Part shown: positions 41,970 through 54,918 of the stretch, one piece after another
How positions within the stretch are numbered: position 1 is the first letter of the stretch
How the letters are laid out: the number at the start of each line of letters is the position of its first letter
Assembly: GCF_030463535.1 (NCBI RefSeq)
Contig: NC_132901.1
Span: forward strand, 7,756,959-7,820,958
Direction: 5' to 3'
DNA length: 64,000 nucleotides
From: Salminus brasiliensis
Lineage: Eukaryota; Chordata; Actinopteri; Characiformes; Bryconidae
Notes under the pieces: model-generated
The model's database searches: none
The model's input: only the letters and a program-made list of their open reading frames with translations
What the model was told of the DNA's origin: nothing
Program-made: the position numbers and the translations under genes

Positions 41970-44414
41970 ACCTACCCGTGTCCGCGCCGAAACAGCAAAT
42001 GTCCGCCTCACCTCGGTGTTGCGTTTATGTAATGTAAGGCTATTATGACGCGCGCGCGCTTCTAAGTTCCATAGGGCTGCGCGAGCAAAACCAGCCGTAA
42101 GACAGTGGTTGTAAAGTTTAGCAAAAAAAACAACAACTAATATATATGTATATATATATTATAACGTTTTGTACAACATTTCACATCAAAATCGCCATAT
42201 TTAACATGTGTTTTAATACATATTAATACGTTTCTTTAAATACCTATCAATATGATTATACATATTTAATAGTTTGGAAACAGTTCATTCACCCCAGCAA
42301 AAAGTTGAAGCCACTGCTACTTCAGTAGAACACTACACTTTACCCTATGTAGTGTTTAGGCCGGTTTTGGCCTATTACAAACGGCATTTGACATGGATGG
42401 AGCGTGGATCCCACCGCGTGGTGAAACTATACAACTGCAAGCACAGTTTCAGAGAGCAATGTATGTGTATATTTATATAATGAGAGCTTAATTTTGGGTA
42501 CCTACGTTTCATACATATGCAAAATGAGTTTGATTCCATAGAGAGTAAGCGAGACCAGCTGTGGGGCCGCAGTAAAGGAGTTAAGTGTATATTCCGGAGA
42601 GGACCACCGTTGTTGTGGGAACGCAGACATATGTCATGGATGGAGCGTGGATGCCATCGTGTGGTCAAACTAGGCAAATGCAAACGTTAACTACGTAGAT
42701 TTATTCGTGTATGTGTGTGAATGTAACAGCTTTTTTCATTTGATAGATGGTTGTGAACTCCAGTACGTCTACTAAATCATTTGTATTGCGGTGTTATTTT
42801 GGTTAGTGTTTTTTAAAGTACATTTTAAAAAATGTTTCTATTGAAGCATACTTCAGTTCAGGGCATTTTAGTAGCCAGCATGGTTACCAGTTCTCATGCT
42901 GCCAGGCAATGAAATGGAAACTTAATTTAGGGTAATTTTATACACATTAAATATGATTGTTAACTGCACCAACAAATCTAAAAAGTAATTACGTGTCTTA
43001 CGTGATGATTTTCGTTTGGGCTTGGGTTTCATTTCAACAATATGCTAACGATAACATACTCCAGACTCTATAATCTCCTTCCACAACTAGATAAAATGTC
43101 TTGTTTTGAAGAACGCTTGATAGAAGTCTTTAATAAAGGCACTTTATTAGCCATCATGACAACCAAACAGCATGCAGTTATGTAAAAAGCCACCAATTTA
43201 CTCACTGCTAGAAGCCATTGAGACAAACTATAGAGTAGTGCACTTCTATGTAGGACCTTTATTTCCTTTTCTTTAGAGCCCTTAAACTCTGTGTATTAGC
43301 TTATATTGAGGTTACCATAATAATCATAAATCAGTAAAAAACACCGCTCATCTGCTATCAAGACCTGACCGAGGAGCTGGAGGCCAGTGGAGCAAAGCTA
43401 AAATATGGAAAAGCATACGCACCCTCAAATTGGTGCAAAAAAAAATAAATAATAATTTTAATCATTCAAGGCATAGGTAAGTAACAAATGAATACAAAAG
43501 TGCTAACAAAAGTGAATGAAAAGCCAGCCGTACTCACTTGTGAATTCGCTTTTTTGATTTTGCTTCTTTAAACGTCTCTGTGGACCAAAAAAAAAAGATT
43601 AATTGTTTTACATTTTAACCACACGATGGCATCCACGCTCCATTTACGTACTATGACCACAGACTTAAAGCTTAGCCCTGAAACTCCATCAGAAGCCTAA
43701 AAGACTTGACTAGAGAAGTGCACTTCTGTGTAGTGTATACAGTGTAAGGGATTTAGGAAGTGCCCTATTGCAAACGTCACCGTTGTTTTGGTATCGTGGA
43801 TATATGTCATGGATGGAGCGTGGATGCCATCGTGTGGTCAAACTCGCAAATGCAAACGCTAAAAACATAGATGTATACGTGTATGTGTGTGAATGTTACA
43901 GCTTTTACATATGACAGATGGTTGTGAACTCCAGTAAGTCTACTAAGATCTACCAAGGAACATTTGGGCATTTTAGTAGCCAGCATGACAACCAGTTGTC
44001 ATGCTACCAGGCAATGAAAACTTAATTTAGGGCACTGCAATTTTTATACACATTAAATATGATTGTTAACTGCACCAATACATCTAAAAAGTCATTACAT
44101 GTCTTGCGGGATGATTTTTGTTTGGGTTTTAACAATATGCTAATGATAAAGTAGGACAGAAATTTTTTTTACTCCAGACTGTATTACCTCCTTCCACAAC
44201 TCGATCAAATGGCTTTAGATAAAGAATCCTTGATAGAAGCATTCTTTATTTAAGGCACTTTTTTATCAGTTAGGTAAAAAGCCAACAATTCGCTCACTAC
44301 TATAAGCCATTGAGACAAACTGTAGAGTAGTGCAATTCTATGAATGACGTTTTTCCCCTCCCCCTTTAGAGCCCTTAAATTCTATGCTGTATGGTTATGT
44401 GTATGTATGTATGC

Positions 44415-44560
44415 ATCAGCTTATATTGAGGTTAACATAATAATCATAAATCAATAAAGAACACCGCTCATCTGCTATCAAGACCTGACTAAGGAGCTAG
44501 AGGCCAGTGGAGCAAAGCTACAATTACGAAAAGCATACGCACCATCAGTGCAAAAAAATC
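44415..44560 (+). repeat. Inverted repeat arm 1, spacer 3-4
   Basis: 146 bp spanning the X/Y module border (ATCAGCTTATATTG ... GCAAAAAAATC); its reverse complement lies at 45289-45434 with one mismatch. Confidence 0.92.
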
Positions 44561-45288
44561 ATTTTAACCTGCCAGGTTTAGGTCAAAGACTTTCTTCAAG
44601 GCATAGGTAAGTAACAAATGAATACAAAAGTGCTAACAAAAGTGTATCAAAAGCCAGCCGTACTCACTTGTGAATTAGCTTTTTTGTGCTTCTCAAATTG
44701 AACTCTTTCTCTTCTTTCTGATTTTGCTTCTTTAAATGTCTCTGTGGACCAAGAAAAAAAAAACTAAAAAAAAAGATGAATTGTTTTATATTTTGCAGAT
44801 TTACATTTTGACCACCAGATGGCATCCACGCTCCATTCACGTACTACGACAACAGACTTAAAGCTTAGCCCTGAAACTCCATCAGAATCCTAAGGGGTAG
44901 GTCTAGCCAAACTGCTTCCCCTCACCCTGACTTCATCATGAGCTCTACACTTACTTTGCTTACCACAATGTCTTTCCATATTTCTTTATCATCCACTAAC
45001 TGCAACATATGATAAAAGCAACATTACTTAAAGCAACATTAACTCCCTCTGTGTTTATCTAATCTAGCATGACTTTTATTAGAAGATGTAAAGCGAGCCT
45101 GAGAAATCCAAGGGGTAAACATGTAGTTTTAGTTGGCCTCATTAGGAGCTTTTCCCTTGTATGCAATAATATACCATTTATTCGATTTGTGTTTGTTCTT
45201 TCTTTCTTTAAATGTCTCTGTGGACACTATATCTTTAACTTGTAGTGTATTAGATTAACGACTACAATTCCCATGATGCCTAACTAAA

Positions 45289-45434
45289 GATTTTTTTGCA
45301 CCGATGGTGCGTATGCTTTTCGTAATTGTAGCTTTGCTCCACTGGCCTCTAGCTCCTTAGTCAGGTCTTGATAGCAGATGAGCGGTGTTCTTTATTGATT
45401 TATGATTATTATGTTAACCTCAATATAAGCTGAT
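45289..45434 (-). repeat. Inverted repeat arm 2 (templated insertion), spacer 3-4
   Basis: Reverse complement of 44415-44560. It replaces about 12 bp (GGTCTCTGACCA) that subtype A has between AACTAAAGAT and AAACCTTGCC. Confidence 0.92.
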
Positions 45435-46339
45435 AAAACCTTGCCAAATAAAATTATTTTTGCACAGATTTAATTGTGTGGGTATGAGACATGTTAGTAT
45501 TATTCCTACATTCACTTCTCATTGGTGAAGATCTTCTCTAATGGCCAATGTCAGTGTTAACACTTTACTGTACATCCTATACATTTGCACTCCTGGACAC
45601 TACTAACACTTTATTATTATTACTTAATAATACAGTGTTATTATTAAATTTTTATGTATCGTCATCTGTCCACTTCATTTCTTATTTTTCATAACTGCAC
45701 TGTCCTTCATCTGCAGTTAGTTTCAAATGCATTTTCACATGTATTCTATTTATCTGTCTATCTATCTATCTTGCAGTGTGGGTTCTAACTAGACAAAGGA
45801 CTCCAAAAGTCATGTTTGTGTTTTTAAACCACAGTATTGACTTTGTCCTCATGTAACTCATGTATAGTGTAACTGGGTATCTCAGTATCTTCACCTGGAT
45901 TTATTGATCCAAAACTGTAGTTTAGTGATGTCAAGGTTCAAATGTTTAAAGTCATGTCATGTTGAATGTTGTGAGGGAATACGTCTGAAAATATATGGAA
46001 CCTGGCCTGGCAGATACATATTCTGACCACCAGATGGCATCACTACTCCATTCACGTTCTGCAACTACATAGTCTTAGGGCCTAGCCCTGAAACTCCATC
46101 AGAAGCCTAAGAGGTAGGTCCAGCCGAACTGCTACCACTCATCCTGACTTCATCATGAGCTTTACACTTACTTTGCTCACCACAATTTATTTCCTTCCTT
46201 TCTCTTCCACTAACTGCTAACCAATATGACTTTAGAAGAAGATTTATTAGAAGATGTATAGTGAAAACCTGAGGAATCCAAATGGTGTGGGTTTAGTTTA
46301 AGTTTTATTTTATGTGCAGAAATATGTCAGTGGTGGTGG

Positions 46340-46386
<47 letters not shown>

Positions 46387-46393
46387 TGTGTGT

Positions 46394-46480
<87 letters not shown>
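46340..46480. repeat. (GT)n-(GA)n compound microsatellite, spacer 3-4
   Basis: Long GT run interrupted by two GGGT units, then GA. Confidence 0.95.
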
Positions 46481-46484
<4 letters not shown>

Positions 46485-46699
46485 ATGCATACTTATTCAA
46501 TCTGACAGAAAATACAAACCCTGTACTGGTTTGTGTTTGAGCAATATGTGTTGACAAAGAAAAAAAGAACAAATTACTGGTTGAATCTATAAAACACTAT
46601 GCTTCCTTTAAGTGTGTCTATGTCAATGTGTCAATGACACAATGTGTCTTTATCCTGTAGTGTCAAGATCAAGGACTACAATTCCCATGATGCCTAACT

Positions 46700-47716
46700 A
46701 CAAGTTCAGCCTATTGACACACGTGCCATGTATTAGGACTAATCACGTGTTGTTTTAGAACGTTTTCGAAAAGTATAGATGACGTACAGTGTTTTATTGA
46801 TTCAACCATTCATGTGATCCGGCTCTTTAATTCTTGAATTTGATTTATTGTTGTACTGGGTTGTTGGCGTTGTATTTTCCAAACGTTGCAAACCCTTTGT
46901 ATGTGGATTTACTTGTTCAATATGTTGTCATGGAGCCTGTCTCTCTCTCTCTATCTCTGTCTATCTCTCTATGTATACATATCTATCTACCTACCTACCT
47001 TCCTACCTACCACCCTCCCTCTCTTCATCTAATGATGAAATCCGATAACTGCACGTCCAGTCACAGTAAAAAGTAAACCGTGTGCCATGGTGTACAGTAG
47101 TGGGCTGATCTCAGTGTGTGCTTGTTTTATGCTTGCAAGGTCGTAACCCTAGTACTAAATAGCCATTTATGTCATTTATTCAGGCATTCAGGTGCATTGA
47201 GGGAGGACACGTACTCTTGTCGTGTGTGTGTGTGAAATAATCGCTACGCACGTTAGAATGGCGTGATGTAGTGTGACTTCGTTGTATACGAGACCGAGGC
47301 GCACATGGCGACAGCCATCAGAGGGGAGTGGACGGCTGACCGAGGTATTTGTCGTGTTAAGACCTATGTTAACTACTTTTAATGTTCATACATGTGAAAC
47401 GTCGTCTTTACATGACGACATGTGAGTCATTACACTTTGCGTTGCTTTGTGGAATAGGCGTGAGCTGGAGACTGGACCTGATCAGCTCCGTTGTGTCGCT
47501 GTTGGCACGATAACGTTTGCTAACTTGCCAAAAATGAAGTGGATACTGAAATCCGATAAGTCGATTTTGCGGAGAGCCTAAAGTTGTACACCCAGTCACA
47601 GCAAATCGACGTAGAACTGCCGTTGCTGGATCTATGTGTGGAGTTGTACATAGCTTGGAGCCAGCTTAACGATTAGCAGCGTGGCTAACTCGGCCAGCAT
47701 AAACAGTAAAGCACAA
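46700..47716. other. Subtype B spacer truncated by the H4-H2B deletion
   Basis: Matches 60680-61698 of the next spacer, then stops at AAAGCACAA and switches to the G/T-rich array. No gene recognised. Confidence 0.7.
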
Positions 47717-50700
47717 TAATAATTTGGTGTGTTGCTTATTGAGATAGAGGGAGGGATGGGGTTAATTTGTTTTAGTACAAGAATGAAATTGGAGTTGTTT
47801 CATGTGAGGGGTTCGAATGAGGATGGGGAGTGATTTTGTATAATGGTTGGAGGAAGGATGGTGTTATTTCATTTTAGGGTTGGAGAGAGAAGGTCGTGGG
47901 GTTTGTATTAGAGTATGAATGAAAATGGGTTATTTTATTTTGGGGTAGACGGCGGATGGGGTTATTTGGTTTCATGGTTAGAATGATGTTAAGGTTATGT
48001 TGTACTAGGTTAAGAGGGAGGACAGAGTTATTTTGTATTAGGACTATTTGGTTTGGTTCACTAAAAGATGAATTTGGTTGAAGCCTTAGGTTAATGGTGA
48101 GATTCGAGCGAGCAAGAATAGGTTCAGAGCTAGACTTTTGATGTAGAGGGTCGGAGCAAGGCAAAAGGACGAGGGTAGAGTAAGTAAAATAGTATGGCGG
48201 TCAAAGACCTCAGGTTTATGATGAAGGTGGATTGAGTTAAAGTGACGGTGAGCTTAAGCCTTTGCCTTAGGATACAAAGGAAGGTTCAGTAAAAGTGAGT
48301 TTCAACATTAGCCATCAGCCTGATGATTTGGATACACATGGCCTCGGCCTACTGAGGAATGCACATCTAAGTAGAATGGTCATGACTGCATGGAATGGGT
48401 TAAATGAAAGTAAAAGTTTAAAAATAATAATTTGGTGTGTTGCTTATTGAGATAGAGGGAGGGATGGGGTTAATTTGTTTTAGTACAAGAATGAGATTTG
48501 AGTTGTTTCATGTGAGGGGTTCGAATGAGGATGGAGTGATTTTGTATAATGGTTGGAGGAAGGATGGGGTTATTTCATTTTAGGGTTTGTGAGAGAAGGT
48601 GGTGGGGTTTGTATTAGAGTATGAATGGAAATGGGTTATTTTATTTTGGGGTTAGACGGCGGATGGGGTTATTTGTTTTCATGGTTAGAATGATCTTAAG
48701 GTTATGTTGTACTAGGTTAAGAGGGAGGACAGAGTTATTTTGTATTAGGACTATTTGGTTTGGTTCACTAAAAGATGAATTTGGTTGAAGTCTTAGGTTA
48801 ATGGTGAGATTCGAGCGAGCAAGAATAGGTTCATAGATATTTTTTTGATGTAGAGGGTCGGAGCAATGCAAAAGGACGAGGGTAGAGTAAGTAAAATAGT
48901 ATGGCGGTCAAAGGCCTCAGTTTTATGATGAAGGTGGATTGAGTTAAAGTGACGGTGAGCTTAAGCCTTTGCCTTAGGATACAAAGGAAGGTTCAGTAAA
49001 AGTGAGTTTCAACATTAGCCATCAGCCTCATGATTTGGATACACATGGCCTCGGCCTACTGAGGAATGCACATCTAAGTAGAATGGTCATGACTGCATGG
49101 AATGGGTTAAATGAAAGTAAAAGTTTAAAAATAATAATTTGGTGTGTTGCTTATTGAGATAGAGGTAGGGATGGGGTTAATTTGTTTTAGTACAAGAATG
49201 AAATTGGAGTTGTTTCATGTGAGAGGTTCGAATGAGGATGGGGAGTGATTTTGTATAATGGTTGGAGGAAGGATGGTGTTATTTCATTTTAGGGTTGGAG
49301 AGAGAAGGTGGTGGGGTTTGTATTAGAGTATGAATGAAAATGGGTTATTTTATTTTGGGGTTAGACGGCGGATGGGGTTATTTGGTTTCATGGTTAGAAT
49401 GATGTTAAGGTTATGTTGTACTAGGTTAAGAGGGAGGACAGAGTTATTTTGTATTAGGACTATTTGGTTTGGTTCACTAAAAGATGAATTTGGTTGAAGC
49501 CTTAGGTTAATGGTGAGATTCGAGCGAGCAAGAATAGGTTCAGAGCTAGACTTTTGATGTAGAGGGTCGGAGCAAGGCAAAAAGACGAGGGTAGAGTAAG
49601 TAAATTTAGGTAGCGTAAGTAAAAAAGTATGGCGGTGAAAGTGTTTAGTGCAGATGTGATCTAGGAAGAGTGAGTAACAGCAGCTTTGTAAACAAGGCCT
49701 CAGGTTTATGATGGAGGTGGATTGTGTTAAAGTGACTGTGAGCTTAGGCCTTTGCCTTAGGAAGGTTCAGAAAAAGTGAATTTCAACATTGGCCATCAGC
49801 CTGATGATTTGGATACACATGGCCTCGGCCTACTGAGGAATGCAGATCTAAGTAGAATGGTCATGACTGCATGGAATGGGTTAAATGAAAGTAAAAGTTT
49901 AAAAATAATAATTTGGTGTGTTGCTTATTGAGATAGAGGTAGGGATGGGGTTAATTTGTTTTAGTACAAGAATGAAATTGGAGTTGTTTCATGTGAGAGG
50001 TTCGAATGAGGATGGGGAGTGATTTTGTATAATGGTTGGAGGAAGGATGGTGTTATTTCATTTTAGGGTTGGAGAGAGAAGGTCGTGGGGTTTGTATTAG
50101 AGTATGAATGAAAATGGGTTATTTTATTTTGGGGTTAGACGGCGGATGGGGTTATTTGGTTTCATGGTTAGAATGATGTTAAGGTTATGTTGTACTAGGT
50201 TAAGAGGGAGGACAGAGTTATTTTGTATTAGGACTATTTGGTTTGGTTCACTAAAAGATGAATTTGGTTGAAGCCTTAGGTTAATGGTGAGATTCGAGCG
50301 AGCAAGAATAGGTTCAGAGCTAGACTTTTGATGTAGAGGGTCGGAGCAAGGCAAAAGGACGAGGGTAGAGTAAGTAAAATAGTATGGCGGTCAAAGACCT
50401 CAGGTTTATGATGAAGGTGGATTGAGTTAAAGTGACGGTGAGCTTAAGCCTTTGCCTTAGGATACAAAGGAAGGTTCAGTAAAAGTGAGTTTCAACATTA
50501 GCCATCAGCCTGATGATTTGGATACACATGGCCTCGGCATACTGAGGAATGCACATCTAAGTAGAATGGTCATGACTGCATGGAATGGGTTAAATGAAAG
50601 TAAAAGTTTAAAAATAATAATTTGGTGTGTTGCTTATTGAGATAGAGGGAGGGATGGGGTTAATTTGTTTTAGTACAAGAATGAGATTTGAGTTGTTTCA

Positions 50701-52475
50701 TGTGAGGGGTTCGAATGAGGATGGAGTTATTTTGTATAATGGTTGGAGGAAGGATGGGGTTATTTCATTTTAGGGTTTGTGAGAGAAGGTGGTGGGGTTT
50801 GTATTAGAGTATGAATGGAAATGGGTTATTTTATTTTGGGGTTAGACGGCGGATGGGGTTATTTGTTTTCATGGTTAGAATGATGTTAAGGTTATGTTGT
50901 AATAGGTTAAGAGGGAGGACAGAGTTATTTTGTATTAGGACTATTTGGTTTGGTTCACTAAAAGATGAATTTGGTTGAAGTCTTAGGTTAATGGTGAGAT
51001 TCGAGCGAGCAAGAATAGATTCATAGATATTTTTTTGATGTAGAGGGTCGGAGCAATGCAAAAGGACGAGGGTAGAATAAGTCAAATAGTATGGCGGTCA
51101 AAGGCCTCAGTTTTATGATGAAGGTGGATTGAGTTAAAGTGACGGTGAGCTTAAGCCTTTGCCTTAGGATACAAAGGAAGGTTCAGTAAAAGTGAGTTTC
51201 AACATTAGCCATCAGCCTCATGATTTGGATACACATGGCCTCGGCCTACTGAGGAATGCACATCTAAGTAGAATGGTCATGACTGCATGGAATGGGTTAA
51301 ATGAAAGTAAAAGTTTAAAAATAATAATTTGGTGTGTTGCTTATTGAGATAGAGGGAGGGATGGGGTTAATTTGTTTTAGGACAAGAATGAGATTGGAGT
51401 TGTTTCATGTGAGGGGTTCGAATGAGGATGGGGAGTGATTTTGTATAATGGTTGGAGGAAGGATGGTGTTATTTCATTTTAGGGTTGGAGAGAGAAGGTG
51501 GTGGGGTTTGTATTAGAGTATGAATGAAAATGGGTTATTTTATTTTGGGGTTAGACGGCGGATGGGGTTATTTGGTTTCATGGTTAGAATGATGTTAAGG
51601 TTATGTTGTACTAGGTTAAGAGGGAGGACAGAGTTATTTTGTATTAGGACTATTTGGTTTGGTTCACTAAAAGATGAATTTGGTTGAAGCCTTAGGTTAA
51701 TGGTGAGATTCGAGCGAGCAAGAATAGGTTCAGAGCTAGACTTATGATGTAGAGGGTCGGAGCAAGGCAAAAGGACGAGGGTAGAGTAAGTAAAATAGTA
51801 TGGCGGTCAAAGGCCTCAGTTTTATGATGAAGGTGGATTGAGTTAAAGTGACGGTGAGTTTAAGCCTTTGCCTTAGGATACAAAGGAAGGTTCAGTAAAA
51901 GTAAGTTTCAACATTAGCCATCAGCCTGATGATTTGGATACACATGGCCTCGGCCTACTGAGGAATGCACATCTAAGTAGAATGGTCATGACTGCATGGA
52001 ATGGGTTAAATGAAAGTAAAAGTTTAAAAATAATAATTTGGTGTGTTGCTTATTGAGATAGAGGGAGGGATGGGGTTAATTTGTTTTAGTACAAGAATGA
52101 GATTTGATTTGTTTCATGTGAGGGGTTCGAATGAGGATGGAGTGATTTTGTATAATGGTTGGAGGAAGGATGGGGTTATTTTATTTAGGGTTGGAGAGAG
52201 AAAATGGTTATTTTCTATTAGGGTTAAAATGAAAAATGGGGTTTTAGGGTTTAAATGAGCTTGGGTTTATTTTGTATTGGGGTTAGAGTGAAGGTGCAGT
52301 TATTTTGTATTAGGCTTGAAAAAGGGCATGATAGTTTTATGTTATGTTTAGAATAAGTTTTGTCTTTTTTTTTTTGTTATTTTGTTTTTTGTGTTTTAGG
52401 GTTGGGGGGGTGTATGCAGTTATTTTGTGTTAGGGTTAGTATGAGATTTTTGGCTATGGTATATTGGGTGTGTTA
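47717..52475 (+). repeat. Expanded ~708-bp tandem array upstream of H1, unit 4
   Basis: Seven copies starting at 47723, 48431, 49138, 49912, 50621, 51328 and 52037; intervals 708, 707, 774, 709, 707 and 709. Copy 3 is longer because it retains a ~66-bp stretch (TTTAGGTAGCGTAAGTAAAAA ..., about 49603-49690) also found in the first partial copy of units 1-3. Copy 7 runs into the H1 upstream region. The array replaces H4, H2B and the start of the H2B-H1 spacer. Confidence 0.93.
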
Positions 52476-52935
52476 CGAGTGCGTATTAGGGGACCTATGG
52501 AGAGCCGTTCCGAGTGTGGAAGCGCCGGTGACAAAGACGCATCGACGGTGGAAGTCATACTGCGCACACACGGCAACACTGTGCTTTACACACTCCTCAA
52601 GGTCGCCTTGCACGACGAGCAAAACAACGCACCCACGTCTCGGATGCCCAGCACGCTCTCGACGAGGCTCTCCTCCAACGCACCGGATAACACTCGCCCA
52701 GTTCGTGGCACCTTTTGTCGCCGTTTTCCACCGATTAGCACGCCAAATGCGCCGCCGCCCGTTCGGCACGCCGGTAGCGTGGCACGCTTCGGTGAGCGCC
52801 GTATTAAACGCGGCGTCGTTACGCTGCCCTTCCCGTCTTCTCAACACACGGTGGAGCCTCTCGGAGACGAAAGAGCATTTCTACGCTCGCCAAGTTGAGC
52901 TTTCACCCATATTTCGCTCGACAAACGCCGAGAGA

Positions 52936-53020
52936 AAACACAAGTGCGAGACTGTCGCTGCCACACGGCTGTGCGGCATCGAGCGAGTTGAGTCTACAAC
53001 GTTCTCATGTGGCTTTTAAG
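52936..53020 (+). promoter_or_regulatory. H1 promoter, unit 4
   Basis: Intact H1 box AAACACA at 52936-52942 and CTTTTAAG at 53013-53020. The flanking CpG-rich region is kept although H4 and H2B are lost upstream. Confidence 0.72.
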
Positions 53021-53103
53021 GGCCGGCCCCCTCGCTGCAGCGGGAGGTTCTACAGAACGCTGCAGCAGTTTGTGCTCACTCGCGCTCTCAGCAAAGCAGA
53101 ACA

Positions 53104-53727
53104 ATGGCAGAAGTCGCTCCAGCCCCAGCCGCCTCGGCGCCCGCCAAGGCCCCCAAGAAGAAGGCCGCCGCCCGCCCCAAGAAAGCCGGCCCCAGCGTGG
53201 GCGAGCTCATCGTCAAGGCCGTCTCGGCTTCCAAGGAGAGGAGCGGCGTGTCTCTCGCCGCCCTGAAGAAAGCCCTGGCTGCCGGCGGCTACGACGTCGA
53301 GAAGAACAACTCACGCGTTAAGCTCGCCGTCAAGAGCCTCGTCACCAAGGGCACTCTGGTGCAGACCAAAGGCACCGGCGTGTCGGGCTCTTTCAAGCTT
53401 AACAAGAAGCAGACCGAGGCAAAGAAGAAGCCGGCCGCCAAGAAACCGGCACCTAAAGCTAAGAAGCCGGCCGCCAAGAAACCAGCCGCGGCCAAGAAGC
53501 CCAAGAAGGTAGCAGCCAAGAAACCCACTGCGGCTAAGAAATCCCCCAAGAAGGCCAAGAAGCCCGTCGCGGCCGCTAAGAAGGCAGCGAAGAGCCCCAA
53601 GAAGGCCAAGAAGCCGGCGGCAACCAAAAAGGCGATCAAGAGCCCAAAGAAAGCCAAAACGGTCAAGCCTAAAGCAGCTAAGCCCAAGGCGGCGAAGGCG
53701 AAAAAGGCTGCCCCTAAGAAGAAGTAA
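53104..53727 (+). CDS. H1: Linker histone H1, unit 4 (most diverged copy)
   Basis: 207-residue H1 with the same domain plan. Relative to the unit 2/3 protein it carries A93V (end of the globular domain), A104T, P174T and T178I, and it keeps Glu105. The three SPKK motifs are intact. It is the first gene of the incomplete unit 4, with the expanded 708-bp array where H4 and H2B would be expected. The 3' leader also differs (TAAACAGTAACG). The open frame, promoter and stem-loop argue that it is functional. Confidence 0.98.
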   Translation: MAEVAPAPAASAPAKAPKKKAAARPKKAGPSVGELIVKAVSASKERSGVSLAALKKALAAGGYDVEKNNSRVKLAVKSLVTKGTLVQTKGTGVSGSFKLNKKQTEAKKKPAAKKPAPKAKKPAAKKPAAAKKPKKVAAKKPTAAKKSPKKAKKPVAAAKKAAKSPKKAKKPAATKKAIKSPKKAKTVKPKAAKPKAAKAKKAAPKKK

Positions 53728-53770
53728 ACAGTAACGCCGTTTACCTTCATGTCTTGTTTCTCTATTCAAC

Positions 53771-53786
53771 GGCTCTTTTAAGAGCC
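53771..53786 (+). terminator. Histone mRNA 3' stem-loop, H1 unit 4
   Basis: Unchanged stem-loop although both flanks carry subtype B substitutions (AAAAAAACAGC downstream). Confidence 0.97.
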
Positions 53787-54004
53787 ACCCACAGTTTCAT
53801 AAAAAAACAGCTTTTTTCCCCCCTTGTTACTGCATAATGAATTGATTGTTAAAAAAAAAAAAACACTCAACAACACAAAAATAGCTCTCATTACTTTCCC
53901 CACACAATAATTATATATGATCAATATATATATTTTTTTTTGGTTTGGTCATACGTGTTACATTTGAGCGGGAAAGGGAAAGAAAACGCGGGGCACGAGT
54001 GGGG

Positions 54005-54216
54005 CCCTTGAGCAAGGCCCTTTACCCTCTCTGCTCCCCGGGCGCTGGAGTTGGCTGCCCACCGCTCTGGGTGTGTGTGTGTACTCACTGCCCCTAACAC
54101 ATGTGTGTGTGTGAGTGTGTGTTCACTACCAGATGGGTTAAATGCGGAGGACACATTTCGCTGTACAGTCCACACTGTACAGTGACGAATACGTGCACCT
54201 TTATCCTTTTATCCTT
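54005..54216 (+). mobile_element. SINE-like insertion in the unit 4 H1-H2A spacer
   Basis: 212 bp present in unit 4 only; units 1-3 run directly from GCACGAGTGGGG to AAATGTTTC, apart from a GT dinucleotide. It begins CCCTTGAGCAAGGCCC, contains GATGGGTTAAATGCGGAGG and ends in ATCCTTTTATCCTT. These words resemble the central and tail parts of teleost tRNA-derived SINEs. No A/B box Pol III promoter is evident, so it would be 5'-truncated. No clear target duplication. Confidence 0.6.
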
Positions 54217-54357
54217 AAATGTTTCTTTCTTTAACCCGTTTTCTTTCTTCCTTTCTCTCTCTCGCTCACACAGACACACAGCACGAGAGGAGGGAGGGGG
54301 TCGGGTAGGAAAGCGAGCAGAGGTGGGAGGACGCTAGAGTCTGACGGCGGAAATGCG

Positions 54358-54868
<511 letters not shown>

Positions 54869-54902
54869 ATTGGCGCTCTCCGTTGATTTATCTATACACA
54901 AA

Positions 54903-54918
54903 GGCTCTTTTAAGAGCC
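54903..54918 (+). terminator. Histone mRNA 3' stem-loop, H2A unit 4
   Basis: Unchanged stem-loop with ACAAA flank. Confidence 0.97.

Larger units (their letters stand above)
42360..46330. repeat. Subtype B spacer 3-4, composite module region
   Basis: Order X (42600-43340), Y (43345-43690), X (43770-44460), Y (44465-44890), then a block shared with subtype A, a 146-bp inverted copy (45289-45434) and a subtype-B-only stretch of about 590 bp (45435-46020). No gene seen. Confidence 0.8.

Noticed and set aside
48641-51770. A ~76-residue minus-strand frame recurring in each 708-bp monomer (MPCSDPLHQK or MHCSDPLHQK start)
   Set aside because: It recurs because the DNA recurs. Length varies (76, 84, 96 residues), it is built from minisatellite words, and the same region in units 1-3 does not keep it.
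47717-52475. Considered whether the regular 708-bp array could be a CRISPR array or centromeric satellite
   Set aside because: Repeats are far too long and contiguous for CRISPR, and the genome is eukaryotic. There is no evidence of wider satellite abundance, and the monomer derives from the local H2B-H1 spacer.
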